Below, in pieces: positions 6,103 through 6,378 of a stretch of DNA of 6,378 nt. Both the position numbers and the translations under genes were made by a program. The notes beneath the pieces are model-generated. The model was not told where the DNA came from and searched no databases. It saw only the letters and a list, made by a program, of their open reading frames with translations. How positions within the stretch are numbered: position 1 is the first letter of the stretch; every line of letters starts with the position of its first letter. The stretch lies in the NCBI GenBank assembly GCA_007130265.1, contig SLST01000229.1, positions 1-6,378 of the forward strand, in the 5' to 3' direction. Source of the DNA: Spirochaetales bacterium (GTDB lineage: Bacteria > Spirochaetota > Spirochaetia > DSM-27196 > SLST01).

Positions 6103-6108
6103 CTCCTT
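6103..6108 (-). promoter_or_regulatory. Metallophosphoesterase ribosome binding site
   Basis: AAGGAG on the minus strand, 7 bases before ATG 6095, in the 14-base gap after the upstream stop. It fixes the start and supports translation from a shared transcript. Confidence 0.85.
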
Positions 6109-6109
6109 C

Positions 6110-6378
6110 TCAGCCCCAAGGCAAGCTCAGCGAAGAGATCTTGCGCAAATTGAAGGATGCATCATCCTTGCGCATTTTCTTCCACTGTTCAAATCGCTTC
6201 AAATTCAGGCTCGGTACGCGATGATCAATTCCGCCCTGGAGAACGTAGACGTGAGAATCTGGAAACTCGGACGCCAGCAATCGCTCAAACTGATCCACCC
6301 GATCCGCCTCAAGCACCGCCAGCGGATCGCGAAGTCCTGCCTTTGCAGTGTACAGGTCGCTCGCGACGTCCACGACCA
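6110..6378 (-). CDS. C-terminal part of an unrecognised protein (partial)
   Basis: About 89 residues ending SSLSLPWG, stop TGA at 6110-6112. The frame stays open to the window edge, so the real start is probably outside; GTG 6373 is in frame, but no upstream sequence is available to judge it. The visible part has alternating helical and strand-like stretches (DPLAVLEADRVDQFERLL, then HVYVLQGGIDHRVPSL) and a basic segment KRFEQWKKMRK. I do not recognise the family. Its stop is 14 bases before the metallophosphoesterase start, on the same strand, so it is the first visible gene of that operon and its identity would be the best clue to the role of the group. Confidence 0.7.
   Translation of the reverse strand, partial: VVDVASDLYTAKAGLRDPLAVLEADRVDQFERLLASEFPDSHVYVLQGGIDHRVPSLNLKRFEQWKKMRKDDASFNLRKISSLSLPWG

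Noticed and set aside
5472..6224. A 250-codon plus-strand frame
   Set aside because: Antisense to the metallophosphoesterase, whose motifs are complete; the plus-strand translation resembles nothing.
1..6378. tRNA, rRNA, CRISPR array or riboswitch
   Set aside because: No regularly spaced repeats, no cloverleaf-like segment with a T-loop consensus and no known aptamer core was noticed on either strand; reading by eye cannot fully exclude a divergent RNA.

Overview
The window (6,378 bases, by eye mid-to-high 50s % GC) reads as an accessory region of a Gram-negative-type bacterial chromosome. It has AGGAGG-like ribosome binding sites, GTG starts, a fresh insertion sequence and several poorly characterised enzyme families. 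A planctomycete or similar environmental bacterium is plausible, but nothing here proves the taxon.

Layout from left to right. (1) Bases 14-1327 hold a complete, apparently recent ISL3-family insertion sequence: one transposase gene on the minus strand, 22-bp perfect inverted repeats and an 8-bp target duplication. (2) On the plus strand lie a small NrdG-like radical SAM protein (1520-2161) and, 16 bases later, a possible 49-aa protein (2178-2327). The insertion sits about 190 bases upstream and probably separates them from their original promoter or operon. (3) Bases 2328-2624 are a gap between convergent genes, with a run of four closely spaced stem-loops near the plus-strand end. (4) From 6378 down to 2625, four genes run on the minus strand: the C-terminal end of an unrecognised protein, a metallophosphoesterase, a DUF1848 (C-terminal CX3CX2C, radical-SAM-like) protein and a tRNA-nucleotidyltransferase-like protein with an HD domain. 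The first three are tightly spaced with good Shine-Dalgarno sites and look like one operon. The fourth follows after 183 bases.

The most interesting object is the CCA-enzyme-like protein. Its fold signatures are easy to recognise, but residues normally needed for nucleotide transfer are replaced: the DxD metal ligands read ExE, the GG before VRD reads GD, and the EDxxR base-recognition motif reads NDxxL. The HD phosphohydrolase residues look complete. With a metallophosphoesterase and a DUF1848 protein upstream, a reasonable but unproven idea is a small module acting on RNA or nucleotide ends by phosphate removal and Fe-S chemistry rather than ordinary CCA addition. The three assignments at family level (ISL3 transposase, metallophosphoesterase, DUF1848) are firm. 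The joint function is inference.
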